NCBI GenBank assembly: GCA_027315455.1
Contig: DAHUXZ010000014.1
Location: 1 to 51,889 of the forward strand
DNA: 51,889 nucleotides
Direction of reading: 5' to 3'
Origin: Thermoplasmata archaeon
GTDB lineage: Archaea; Thermoplasmatota; Thermoplasmata; Lutacidiplasmatales; UBA184
The notes under the pieces were generated by a model, which saw only the letters and a list, made by a program, of their open reading frames with translations, was not told the DNA's origin and searched no databases. Shown here one piece after another: positions 34,338-42,760 of this stretch; positions within the stretch are counted from its first letter, which is position 1; every line of letters starts with the position of its first letter. A program made the translations under genes and the position numbers.

Positions 34338-36610
34338 CGGACCTTCGCCCCCGGCGCCGCGCCGGTCGGCGCGGGGAGGACCGTGCCGTCGGGGAACGCG
34401 AGCACCTCGCCGGTCCCCGCCTCGGGACCGTCCAGCCGGACGATCACCTCCGTGCCCGGCGGATGCGAGCCGGGGGCTTCGACCGTCCGGCCCCCGATGT
34501 CGACCCGGAGCCGGTCCGGCCCGTGGGGTCCCTCAACCCGACCGACCACGAGCGGCGTCCGCGCGAACTCTTCGTAGGAGACCGTGGGCGACGCGGCGTC
34601 GCCGCCGACGAGGAACGTGCCGGCCGTCGTCGTCGGGGGCGGGGCGAGGAGGACCGCCCGTTCCCCGACGTCCGCCGCCAGGACCATTCCCTGGCTGGTG
34701 AAGCGACGGATCGTGCGGGGCGCCAGGTTGGCAAGGACGGCCACCCGGCGACCCGTCAGCTCCTCGGCCGTGTAGTACGGACGCAGTCCGGCGACCAGGG
34801 ACCGCGGCGTCGACCCGCCCTCGTCCACGGTGAGCAGGTAGAGCTTGTCCGCGCTCGGGTGGGGCTCGACACGCTCGACCCGGCCCACGCGGATGGCCAG
34901 CGGCGCGCGCCCGCCGGCCGCCGCGGCCGGGGCGCTCGCGCGTTCCGGGGGCGCCGACGTCGACCGGTCGGACCGCGGCTCGCGGCGCGGGAACAGGGGA
35001 TGGACCTCCCCCAGACGCTGACCCGGCTCGGGCGGCTGGATCGCCTCGTCCCAGGTGCCGGGCTCCGGCGCGAACGGATAGCCCAGCATCCGCCAGAGGT
35101 CGTCGGAGGAGAACGGGAGGAACGGAGACAGCCACACGGCGAGCGCCTTGAGCGTCCAGAGGCCCTCGTAGAGGGCGCGCGAGCGCTCCTCCGGGCTCGC
35201 CTGCCAGGGCTTGGCCTCGTGGAAGCGGCGGTTCGCCTCCCGCACCTCGGCGAGGGTCCGGTCGAACGCCTCCTTGAGACGCACCGCCTCGAACTCCCGC
35301 GTGATCTCCCGGTGGGCGAGGCGCAGGCGCTCGCCGATCCCGTCGGGCGCGTCCGGGCTCCACCCGTCGGGAGGGGAGGGGACCCGGTTCTCGGACCGCT
35401 CGCGGCACAGCACCAGGATGCGCTGCGCAAGGTTGCCGTACTGGTTGGAGAGGACCTCGTCGGCGACCTGGTGGAACTCGTCCCAGTCGAACTCGGTGTC
35501 CCGGTTCTGGGGGGCGAGGAGGGCGGCGTAGAACCGGATGAGGTCCGGCGGGTACCGCGCGAGGAGCGACGGGAGGAAGACCTTGGCGTCGGCCGGGGCC
35601 GACTTCGAGATCTTGCGGCCCCCGATCTGCATCCACTCGTTCGCCGGCACGTCGGCCGGCAGCTGTAGTCCCCCCACCCCGAGGAGGATCGCCGGCCAGA
35701 CGATGGTGTGGAAGAAGATGTTGTCCTTCCCGACGAAGTAGTAGGCCCGGGCCGGCTCGTCGGCGGCCCAGTAGCGGCGCCACGCCTCGGGCCGGCCGGC
35801 GCGCACCGCCCATTCCCGGGACGCGGAGAGGTAGCCGATCACCGCGTCGAACCAGACGTAGAACCGCTTCGAAGCGTAGCCCTCGAGCGGGATCGGGACC
35901 CCCCAGTCGAGGTCCCGCGTGATCGAGGTCGCATGGAGCCCGGCGGAGAGGAAGTTGCGTGTCACCCCGAGCACGTTCGCCCGCCAGTCGGGATGCGCGG
36001 CGACGTACTCCTCGACCCGGGGGGCCAGCTTCTCCAGGAGGAGGTAGAAGTGCTCCGAGGGGCGGAACTCGGCCGGCCCTCCATCGAGGCGGCAGCGCGG
36101 GCCGATCAGCTGGCGGACCTCGAGGATGCGGCCGCAGGCGTCGCACTCGTCGCCCCGCGCCGTGGGGGAGTGGCAGTACGGGCACTCGCCGAGGACGTAG
36201 CGGTCGGGCAGGAAGCGGCCGTGCCGTGGGCAGTAGGCGATCTCCTCCGTTCGCCGGCCGACGAGGCCGTTCTCGAGGAGCGCGAGGAACAGCTCCTGCA
36301 CGGTCCGCTCGTGCAGGACGGTGTGGGTGCTGGTGAACACGTCGAAGCTCACGCCGAGCTGGCGGAACGCCTCGCGGTTCAGCGCATCGAAGCGGGCCGC
36401 CACCGTGGACGGCACGGACCCCTCGGCCTCGGCGGTCACCAGGATCGGCGTCCCGTGGACGTCGGAACCCGAGACGAAGAGGACCTCGTTCCCCCGCAGC
36501 CGGTGGAACCGGGCGAAGGCATCCGCGGGGAGGTAGGCGCCCGCGAAGTGGCCCATGTGCACCGCCGCGTTGGCGTACGGCCAACCGGCGCCGACGAAGA
36601 TGCGCGCCAT
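34334..36610 (-). CDS. metG: Methionyl-tRNA synthetase
   Basis: A 758-residue class I synthetase that charges tRNA-Met. The HIGH-like motif is HMGH at 18-21, the KMSKS-like motif is KISKS near residue 331-335, and a zinc knuckle CPYCHSPTARGDECDACG lies in the CP domain. A helical anticodon-binding domain follows, then from about residue 575 a C-terminal Trbp111/EMAPII-like tRNA-binding OB-fold (IRVGRVERVEPHPSADKLYL), fused rather than separate. After that comes a further beta-rich extension of about 80 residues. The GGGGGAGGG before the ATG acts as a ribosome site. Confidence 0.95.
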   Translation of the reverse strand: MARIFVGAGWPYANAAVHMGHFAGAYLPADAFARFHRLRGNEVLFVSGSDVHGTPILVTAEAEGSVPSTVAARFDALNREAFRQLGVSFDVFTSTHTVLHERTVQELFLALLENGLVGRRTEEIAYCPRHGRFLPDRYVLGECPYCHSPTARGDECDACGRILEVRQLIGPRCRLDGGPAEFRPSEHFYLLLEKLAPRVEEYVAAHPDWRANVLGVTRNFLSAGLHATSITRDLDWGVPIPLEGYASKRFYVWFDAVIGYLSASREWAVRAGRPEAWRRYWAADEPARAYYFVGKDNIFFHTIVWPAILLGVGGLQLPADVPANEWMQIGGRKISKSAPADAKVFLPSLLARYPPDLIRFYAALLAPQNRDTEFDWDEFHQVADEVLSNQYGNLAQRILVLCRERSENRVPSPPDGWSPDAPDGIGERLRLAHREITREFEAVRLKEAFDRTLAEVREANRRFHEAKPWQASPEERSRALYEGLWTLKALAVWLSPFLPFSSDDLWRMLGYPFAPEPGTWDEAIQPPEPGQRLGEVHPLFPRREPRSDRSTSAPPERASAPAAAAGGRAPLAIRVGRVERVEPHPSADKLYLLTVDEGGSTPRSLVAGLRPYYTAEELTGRRVAVLANLAPRTIRRFTSQGMVLAADVGERAVLLAPPPTTTAGTFLVGGDAASPTVSYEEFARTPLVVGRVEGPHGPDRLRVDIGGRTVEAPGSHPPGTEVIVRLDGPEAGTGEVLAFPDGTVLPAPTGAAPGAKVR

Positions 36611-36696
36611 CCCTCCCCCCGGTCGTCATCAGGCGGAACCGGTGCCTAAACCCTTTTGGGCCCGGGCACGGGCCGGTTCGCGGTCCGCGGCCGAAT

Positions 36697-36704
36697 CTTT
36701 ATTC
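36697..36704 (+). promoter_or_regulatory. TATA-like box of thyX
   Basis: CTTTATTC centred 27 nt upstream of the thyX ATG; predicts a leaderless transcript. Confidence 0.55.
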
Positions 36705-36726
36705 CGCGTTGCCGTTCGCGGTCACG

Positions 36727-37653
36727 ATGACGGAGGGGGAGGCCCCGATGACCCGGCCGTCCGTCGCCGAGGCGGACCGGCTCATCGGCCTGAAGTCGCC
36801 GGTCCTCGCCCACGGATACGTCGTCCTCGTCGACTATATGGGCGACGATGCCGCGATCGTCCAGGCCGCCCGCGTCTCCTACGGCGCCGGAACGAAGAGC
36901 GTCCGGGACGACCGGGGGCTCATCCGCTACCTCATGCGCCACCGCCACACGACGCCGTTCGAGATGGTCGAGCTGAAGTTCCTCGTCCGGCTGCCGATCT
37001 ACGTCGCCCGCCAGATGATCCGGCACCGGACGGCGTCGGTGAACGAGTACAGCGCGCGCTACTCGATCGTTCCGGACGAGTTCGATCTGCCGCCGCCCGG
37101 CGCGGTCCGCCTCCAGTCCCGCACGAACCGCCAGGGGCGCGGCGAGCCGGCGCCCGCGGCCGTCGACGCGCGGTTCCGGGCCGACCTCGAGCGCGTCTCG
37201 CGCGAGGCGTACGCCGCCTACTCGGCGGCGCTCGCCGACGGGGTCGCGCGCGAGACCGCCCGCATGATCCTCCCGCTGGCCTACTACACCGAGTGGTACT
37301 GGAAGACCGACCTCCACAACTTGCTCCACTTCCTGTCGCTCCGCCTCGACCCCCACGCCCAGGAGGAGATCCGCCTCTACGCGGCCGAGATGGCGAAGGC
37401 CGCCCGGGCCGTCGCGCCGATCGCCTACGAGGCGTTCGAGGAGTTCACCCTGGAGGCGCTCTCGCTGAGCCGGCGGGAACAAATCGCCGTCCGCGCGCTG
37501 CTCGGTGGCGCGACTCCCGAATCCGCCTGCGCCACCGCGGGCCTTTCCCTCACCCGCCCCGATGGACGACCGCGGGCGTCGGGGGAGGGGGTCGAGTTCC
37601 TCCAGAAGCTCGAGCGCCTGACCGCGGCCACCCGACCCGGGTCAGAGGTATAG
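36727..37653 (+). CDS. thyX: Flavin-dependent thymidylate synthase
   Basis: A 308-residue ThyX, which makes dTMP from dUMP using methylenetetrahydrofolate and FAD. The diagnostic ThyX motif RHRTASVNEYSARYS is at residues 99-113, preceded by the RHRHTTPFEMVELKF helix; a C-terminal helical extension of about 60 residues (REQIAVRALLGGATPESACA) is longer than in the minimal enzymes. The ATG at 36727 was chosen for its position 27 nt after the TATA box. The last codons and TAG stop form the TATA box of the next gene. Confidence 0.95.
   Translation: MTEGEAPMTRPSVAEADRLIGLKSPVLAHGYVVLVDYMGDDAAIVQAARVSYGAGTKSVRDDRGLIRYLMRHRHTTPFEMVELKFLVRLPIYVARQMIRHRTASVNEYSARYSIVPDEFDLPPPGAVRLQSRTNRQGRGEPAPAAVDARFRADLERVSREAYAAYSAALADGVARETARMILPLAYYTEWYWKTDLHNLLHFLSLRLDPHAQEEIRLYAAEMAKAARAVAPIAYEAFEEFTLEALSLSRREQIAVRALLGGATPESACATAGLSLTRPDGRPRASGEGVEFLQKLERLTAATRPGSEV
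37647..37653 (+). promoter_or_regulatory. TATA box of the aldehyde dehydrogenase gene, overlapping the thyX stop
   Basis: GGTATAG contains the thyX stop TAG and is centred 25 nt before the ATG at 37675. Confidence 0.55.
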
Positions 37654-37674
37654 AGGAGGGGCCCTTGACGGGCC

Positions 37675-39168
37675 ATGGCCGCGACGCGCGCCGCCGGGCT
37701 CTTCCGGGACAACGAGACCCACCTCCCTGCCGACCGCGCGACGTTCGACATCCACGACCCGGCCGACGGGAGCCTCGTCGGGACCGCGACCCGGGCGAGC
37801 GCCGAGGACGCGCGGGCCGCGATGGACAGCGCCCACGCGGCCCAGCCGGCCTGGGAGGCGCTCGGCGGCGCGGCGCGGGCCCGCATCCTCGTCCGCGGCG
37901 CCGAGCTCCTGCGCGCCCGCCGCACCGAGCTCGCCGAACTCATCACGCGCGAGATGGGCAAGGTCCTGACCGAGTCGCTCCTCGAGGTCGACGGGGCCGC
38001 GGACAACTTCGACTACTACGCCGCCTTCGCCCGCACCCTCAACGGCGAGGAGGTCGGCCTCCTTCCCGCCGGCGAGACCCTGCGCCTCATCTGGGCGCCG
38101 CGGGGCGTCGTCGTCGGCATCACGCCGTGGAACTTCCCCGCGGCGACGGTGACCCGGAAGATCGCCCCGGCCCTCCTCGGCGGCAACACGATGGTCCTCA
38201 AGCCGTCGAGCGCGACGCCGTTCTCCTCGCTGTTCATCGCCGAGGTGCTCAAGGCGGCCGGTCTGCCCCCCGGGGTCCTCAACGTCGTCACCGGCTCGGG
38301 AGCGGAGGTCGGCCCGGCGCTCATCGGCCACCCCCGCTGCTCGACGGTGACCCTCACCGGCTCGACGGCCAGCGGCGTCGAGGTCCTCAAGATCGCTGCC
38401 CCGCGCGTGGTCAAGTGCCTCCTCGAGCTCGGCGGGAAGGCCCCCGTCCTCGTCGCCGAGGACGCCGACATCGCCTGGGCGGCCCGGGCGACGGTCTGGG
38501 GGCGGTTCTGGAACGCCGGCCAGGCCTGCATCGCCGCCGAGCGGGTCTACGTGGCCCGACCGGTCGCTGACGCGTTCCGGCGGGCCGTCGAGGAGCTGGT
38601 CGGGCGCCTGCGCGTCGGTCCGGGTCTGCGGCCGGGGATGGACGTCGGCCCCCTCTACGCCCCGGGCGCGCGCGACGCGGTGGCCCGCGACGTCACCGAG
38701 GCCGTCGGCCACGGCGCCCGGGTGCGGCTCGGCGGGCACCCGCCCAAGGAGCCCGCGCTGGCGAACGGAGCGTTCTACCTCCCCACGGTCCTCGACGGGG
38801 TCACCGAGGACAACCCGATCGCGCGCGAGGAGATCTTCGGTCCGGTCCTCCCGCTCCTCACCTTCGACGATTTCGACGAGGCGATCCGTCGGGCGAACGA
38901 CTCGCGCTACGGCCTCTCGAGCTACGTCTTCACCCGGGACCTCTCCCTCGCGGAGAAGGCGATCCGGGAGCTCCGCTTCGGCGAGACCTACGTCAACCGC
39001 GTCGGTCCCGAGAGCGCCCAAGGCTACCACGCCGGGTTCCGCGAGAGCGGGCTCGGGGGGGAAGGCTCGCGCTGGGGGGTCCAGGACTACCTCCAGCTCA
39101 AGAGCGTCTACGTCGACTGGAAGCAGCCCCACGCGGCGGGCTACTTCTTCCCCTATCGCGACGAGTGA
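37675..39168 (+). CDS. NAD(P)-dependent aldehyde dehydrogenase (possibly glyceraldehyde dehydrogenase)
   Basis: A 497-residue ALDH. Catalytic residues: Asn153 in TPWNFPAAT, Glu251 in LLELGGKAP, Cys285 in NAGQACIA; the cofactor region is LTGSTASG. The family oxidises many aldehydes. A glycerate 2-kinase gene lies convergent next to it, and in Thermoplasmata the non-phosphorylative Entner-Doudoroff route uses an ALDH-family glyceraldehyde dehydrogenase followed by glycerate 2-kinase, so glyceraldehyde (or lactaldehyde) is the most plausible substrate; this is inference. Its 3' end overlaps the kinase gene by 71 bases. Confidence 0.9.
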   Translation: MAATRAAGLFRDNETHLPADRATFDIHDPADGSLVGTATRASAEDARAAMDSAHAAQPAWEALGGAARARILVRGAELLRARRTELAELITREMGKVLTESLLEVDGAADNFDYYAAFARTLNGEEVGLLPAGETLRLIWAPRGVVVGITPWNFPAATVTRKIAPALLGGNTMVLKPSSATPFSSLFIAEVLKAAGLPPGVLNVVTGSGAEVGPALIGHPRCSTVTLTGSTASGVEVLKIAAPRVVKCLLELGGKAPVLVAEDADIAWAARATVWGRFWNAGQACIAAERVYVARPVADAFRRAVEELVGRLRVGPGLRPGMDVGPLYAPGARDAVARDVTEAVGHGARVRLGGHPPKEPALANGAFYLPTVLDGVTEDNPIAREEIFGPVLPLLTFDDFDEAIRRANDSRYGLSSYVFTRDLSLAEKAIRELRFGETYVNRVGPESAQGYHAGFRESGLGGEGSRWGVQDYLQLKSVYVDWKQPHAAGYFFPYRDE

Positions 39169-40489
39169 CCGGAGCACCGGCCAGCCCCAGGTGGAGGTCC
39201 GTCACGTTCGTCCCGGTCGGTCCGGTCCGGATCCGACCGCCCATGGCCCGCAGCGCGTCGTAGCTCGAGTGGGTCGCCAGCGCCGCCGCGAGGTCGACCT
39301 TGCGCCGTGCCGCGCGGTCCACGGTCCGACCGTCCACCCAGCCACCGGCGGCGTCGGTGGGCCCGTCGATCCCATCGGTCCCCACCGAGAGGAGGCGGAC
39401 CGCGGGGAGGCCGCGAAGAGGGCCGGCAGCGGCCAGGACGAACTCCTGGTTGCGCCCGCCGCGGCCGGCGCGGCCCGTGATCGTCACGGTCGTCTCGCCC
39501 CCCGCGACCAGGCATGCGGGCCGCGGGCCGGCGCGGGCCCTCTCGGCGAGCAGCTCTCCGAAGAGCCGTCCGATGTCCCGCGTCTCCCCCGTCATGCAAA
39601 CCGTGAGCAGCTCCGTGCGGTAGCCGCGGCGGCGGGCTTCGCCGACGGCGGCGGTCGCGGCGGTCCGGTTCGAGGCGATGACGGCGAAGGAGCCCCGGGC
39701 TAACCGAGGGTCCCCCGGCTTGATCGTCTCCGGTCGCCGGCCTCGCGACCCGGCCTTAAGGTGGCGTCGCACACGCGCCGGCAACGCCGCGTGGAACCCG
39801 AGACGGCGTGCGGTGGTCAGCGCCTCGGCATAGGTGGTCGGGTCGGCCACGGTCGGACCGGAAGCGATGTCCTCCGGTGCGTCTCCGACGACATCGGAGA
39901 TCGCGAGAGTGGCGATCGACCCGGCCGTGCACGCCCCCGCAAGGCGGCCCCCCTTGATCGCCGACAGGTGGCGACGGACGACGTTCATCGCCTGGATGGG
40001 GGCTCCGGAACGCAGGAGGACCTCCGTCGCCCGGGCGAGGTCGCGGCCCCGAAGGCCGGGGGCCGGCGCCTCGGCGATCGCCGACCCTCCTCCCGAGATG
40101 AGGAAGAGGACGGCGTCCGATGCGGGGACGCGGGAGGCGTAGGCGAGGAGGCTCCGGGCGGCCCGCTCGCTTCCCGGGCCCGGCACCGGGTGCTCCCCGC
40201 GGAGGACCTCTACGGCGACCTGCGGGGCCGGGCTCCCCTCGCGGATCACCGCCATCCCCCCGGCGAACCTCGGGCCGAGGACGGCGACGGCCGCGTCCGT
40301 CATCGCCCCGGCGGCCTTCCCGAGGGCGAGGAGGTGGACCGAGGCCCCCGGACCGAGGGGGACCCGGCGCCCCCCGGGGAGCGAGATCCCCTCCCGGCGC
40401 GTACGGAGGGCCCCACGGACCGCCCGCGCGGGGTCGACCGCGGCGAGGGCCGCGCGGACGATCCCCCGGGCGTCAGCAGCGAGGGTCAT
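39098..40489 (-). CDS. Glycerate 2-kinase, MOFRL type
   Basis: A 463-residue protein of the GckA/TtuD glycerate kinase family, which phosphorylates glycerate to 2-phosphoglycerate. Seen: LLALGKAAGAMTDAA near the start, LFLISGGGSAI, NVVRRHLSAIKGGRLA, ISDVVGDAPEDIASGPTV, and the C-terminal MOFRL domain with GGETTVTITGRAGRGGRNQE and SVGTDGIDGPTDAAGG. The family usually ends at GPTGTNVTDLHLGLAG; the extra 24 Arg/Ser-rich residues come from reading antisense through the aldehyde dehydrogenase 3' end. The start overlaps the FAD oxidoreductase stop by 17 bases, so both are cotranscribed. Confidence 0.92.
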   Translation of the reverse strand: MTLAADARGIVRAALAAVDPARAVRGALRTRREGISLPGGRRVPLGPGASVHLLALGKAAGAMTDAAVAVLGPRFAGGMAVIREGSPAPQVAVEVLRGEHPVPGPGSERAARSLLAYASRVPASDAVLFLISGGGSAIAEAPAPGLRGRDLARATEVLLRSGAPIQAMNVVRRHLSAIKGGRLAGACTAGSIATLAISDVVGDAPEDIASGPTVADPTTYAEALTTARRLGFHAALPARVRRHLKAGSRGRRPETIKPGDPRLARGSFAVIASNRTAATAAVGEARRRGYRTELLTVCMTGETRDIGRLFGELLAERARAGPRPACLVAGGETTVTITGRAGRGGRNQEFVLAAAGPLRGLPAVRLLSVGTDGIDGPTDAAGGWVDGRTVDRAARRKVDLAAALATHSSYDALRAMGGRIRTGPTGTNVTDLHLGLAGAPVTRRDRGRSSPPRGAASSRRRRS

Positions 40490-41672
40490 CTCCGGCCTCG
40501 AGGGTGAATCCCGGCCGCGGAACGAACGGCGGATGGGGAAGGGTGAACCGGCCGGGCCAGACGGGGGCGAGCGTCTCCGGTGGCCCGTCCTCCGAGGCTC
40601 CGTCGGCGAGGTGGTCGGCCAGCCGCCGCGCCACGCCGCCGGCGCGCATGATCCCGAATCCGTTGAACCCGGCCATCACGAAGAGACCGTCCACCCCGGG
40701 CACCGGACCGACGAGCGGTCGTCGGTCCGGCGTCGCGGTGCACACCCCCGCCCAGGCCCGGAGCACCTCGCTCGCGGCGAACCCGGGAAGTCGGTGGGAC
40801 AGCCCGTCGGCGAGGTGGGCGAGGAACGCGTCGTCGCCGCCCGCGACGAAGCGCTCCGGGTCGGCCTCGACCCGCTCGGTCCCGTCCCCACCCAGGATGC
40901 GGCCCATCGCCTCGGGACGGACGTAGAGGTCGGTGTCGAGGTCGTGGATCGTCGGGAACTCCTCCGCCCCCGCGCCCGGCGGTCGAAGGAGCGCTGCCTG
41001 CGTGCGGTAGGGAACGAGCGGGAGCGGGTGGCCGAGCCGAAGCAGGAGCGCCTTCGTCCACGCCCCGGCGGCGACGACGAGGGTGCGGGCCCGCAGTTCG
41101 CCCATGCCCCGACGCAGGACGAACTCCGGTCCGTCCCGTACGAGGTCCGTCATCGGCTGACCGAAGTCGAAGGCGACGCCGCGGCCGCGGGCGGCCTCGG
41201 CGTAGATGGTCGTGATGGAGCTCGGGGTCACGCAGGCGTCGTACGGCGAAAGGACCGCCCCCGCGATGTCGTCGAAGCGGCCGGCCGGAAGCCGCCGCGC
41301 GAGGGTCTCCGCCCCGATGGCATCGACGTTGACCCCGAAGGACCGCCACCGCTCGAGCGCCTCGGTAAGGATCGCCGCCACCGCGGGGTCGCGGGTGACC
41401 CGGACGAACCCGTTCTCGAAGAAGGCCGCCGGCTCCCACCGGCGGCACATCTCGGCGTACTCCCGGTGCGATTCCCGGGTCACCTCGACGTCGAAGCGGC
41501 TCCACAGCTGCTCCGTCACGACGCCGGCGGCGCGCCCGCTCGCCCCGGCGGCCGGGGGGTTGGGGTCGTAGACGGTGACCGGCGCGATCCCGCGGAGCGC
41601 CAGGTGGTGGGCGAGCGCGCAGCCGGCGACGCCCGCGCCCAGCACGAGGACCTCCGACCGACCGGAGCGCAC
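40473..41672 (-). CDS. FAD-dependent amine oxidoreductase (DAO/glycine oxidase-like)
   Basis: A 399-residue protein of the D-amino acid oxidase/sarcosine-glycine oxidase superfamily. The dinucleotide-binding start EVLVLGAGVAGCALAHHLA is followed by YDPNPPAAGASGRAAG, a FAD motif. RTLVVAAGAW lies in the middle and DGLFVMAGFNGFGIMRAGG at the C terminus contacts the flavin. It oxidises secondary or primary amines of small amino acids, or 2-hydroxyacids. Pairing with glycerate kinase suggests serine/glycerate-related metabolism, but the substrate is not fixed by sequence. Confidence 0.85.
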   Translation of the reverse strand: MRSGRSEVLVLGAGVAGCALAHHLALRGIAPVTVYDPNPPAAGASGRAAGVVTEQLWSRFDVEVTRESHREYAEMCRRWEPAAFFENGFVRVTRDPAVAAILTEALERWRSFGVNVDAIGAETLARRLPAGRFDDIAGAVLSPYDACVTPSSITTIYAEAARGRGVAFDFGQPMTDLVRDGPEFVLRRGMGELRARTLVVAAGAWTKALLLRLGHPLPLVPYRTQAALLRPPGAGAEEFPTIHDLDTDLYVRPEAMGRILGGDGTERVEADPERFVAGGDDAFLAHLADGLSHRLPGFAASEVLRAWAGVCTATPDRRPLVGPVPGVDGLFVMAGFNGFGIMRAGGVARRLADHLADGASEDGPPETLAPVWPGRFTLPHPPFVPRPGFTLEAGDDPRC

Positions 41673-41696
41673 GCCGTCGCGAAGGGGGCGGGCGGG

Positions 41697-41703
41697 TTAA
41701 TAC
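41697..41703 (-). promoter_or_regulatory. TATA box of the FAD oxidoreductase operon, overlapping the xerA stop
   Basis: Minus-strand GTATTAA contains the xerA stop TAA and is centred 28 nt before the ATG at 41672. Confidence 0.55.
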
Positions 41704-42617
41704 TGCGGCTTCGCCCGCTGGTAGGCGTCCCGCAGCGCCTGGGTGTCGACGTGGGTGTAGATCTGGGTCGTCGCGACGGAGGCGTGGCCGAGGAGCTTCT
41801 GGATGAACCGGATGTCGCACCCGCGGCTGAGGAGGGCCGTCGCGAGCGTGTGGCGGAGGACGTGGGGGGTCACGCGGCGGGGGATGCCGGCCCGCTGCGC
41901 GGCGCGGCGGACGATCCGCTCGACGGTGACCGACCCGACCGGGAAGAGGAAGGGGGACTGGATCCCCGAGAGCGTGCGCTCGGTGATGTAGCGGTCGATC
42001 GCGGCCCGGGTCCGCTCCTCGAGGACGACCTCGCGGTCCTTGTCGCCCTTCCCGGAGCGGACGTGGAGGACGTTGCGCTCGAACTCGAGGTCGTCGATGC
42101 TGAGGTGGCAGAGCTCCCCGACCCGAAGGCCGCCGAAGGCGAGGACATGGACGATCGCCGAGTCGCGGGGGGAGTCGCGGACCGCGTCGAAGAGACGGTG
42201 GGTCTCCTCCTCCGTGAGGTAGCGGGGCAGCCGCTCCGGGCGGCGGGGCGCCTCGAGGCCCTCGGCGACGTCGAGCTGGTAGGAGCGGAACAGGCACGCG
42301 AGGCCGCGGACGGTGGTGTAGAGGGAGTTCTTGGAGTAGTGGCGCTCCAGGACGAGATGCTCCCGGAACGCCTGGAGGTCCTCCTTCGTCACCTCGGCGA
42401 GCGGCTTCTGCACGAAGCCGAGGAACATCTTCGCGATGTGCCCGTACTGCTTGACCGTGCACGGGCTGCGCTCCTGGGAACGGAGGAGGTTCTGGAACCG
42501 GCCGACGACCTCCAGGACGGAGAACTCGCCGTTCGAGGGGGTGAGCGCGAGGCCCACGGGAGCGGTGCGACGGCCCGGCGGGCCCCGCGGACGCGATGCG
42601 ACGGCGGACGATGCCAT
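41697..42617 (-). CDS. xerA: XerA-type tyrosine recombinase
   Basis: A 306-residue tyrosine recombinase: SAM-like N-terminal core-binding domain (about 33-120) and catalytic domain with Arg165 (GGLRVGEL), Lys190 (SGKGDKDR), His252 and Arg255 (HVLRHTLAT), His278 (LLGHAS) and nucleophile Tyr287 (QIYTHVD). Archaeal XerA resolves chromosome dimers at a dif site. A 30-residue N-terminal tail precedes the usual start. The lack of neighbouring phage or plasmid genes favours the chromosomal role over integrase function. Confidence 0.92.
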   Translation of the reverse strand: MASSAVASRPRGPPGRRTAPVGLALTPSNGEFSVLEVVGRFQNLLRSQERSPCTVKQYGHIAKMFLGFVQKPLAEVTKEDLQAFREHLVLERHYSKNSLYTTVRGLACLFRSYQLDVAEGLEAPRRPERLPRYLTEEETHRLFDAVRDSPRDSAIVHVLAFGGLRVGELCHLSIDDLEFERNVLHVRSGKGDKDREVVLEERTRAAIDRYITERTLSGIQSPFLFPVGSVTVERIVRRAAQRAGIPRRVTPHVLRHTLATALLSRGCDIRFIQKLLGHASVATTQIYTHVDTQALRDAYQRAKPQY

Positions 42618-42641
42618 CGCTTGTCGTTTGGCCGGTTCGTC

Positions 42642-42649
42642 CCTAATTA
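42642..42649 (-). promoter_or_regulatory. TATA-like box of xerA
   Basis: Minus-strand TTAATTAG, centred 28 nt before the ATG at 42617. No other AT-rich patch is nearby. Confidence 0.55.
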
Positions 42650-42760
42650 AGGGTTGACCCGCACCGGCACCCGTGAGACGATCGCGGCCCGCCGCGACGC
42701 GGCCGTCGGCCCCGGGACGGCGCGCGGCCCCTCAAATACCGGCGGCGCGGTGGGGCCGGC

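Noticed and set aside
33535-42617. Integrated element with tRNA-Cys as attachment site and XerA as integrase
   Set aside because: The recombinase is 8 kb from the tRNA, genes between are housekeeping, no partial tRNA duplicate was seen, and the protein looks like chromosomal XerA.
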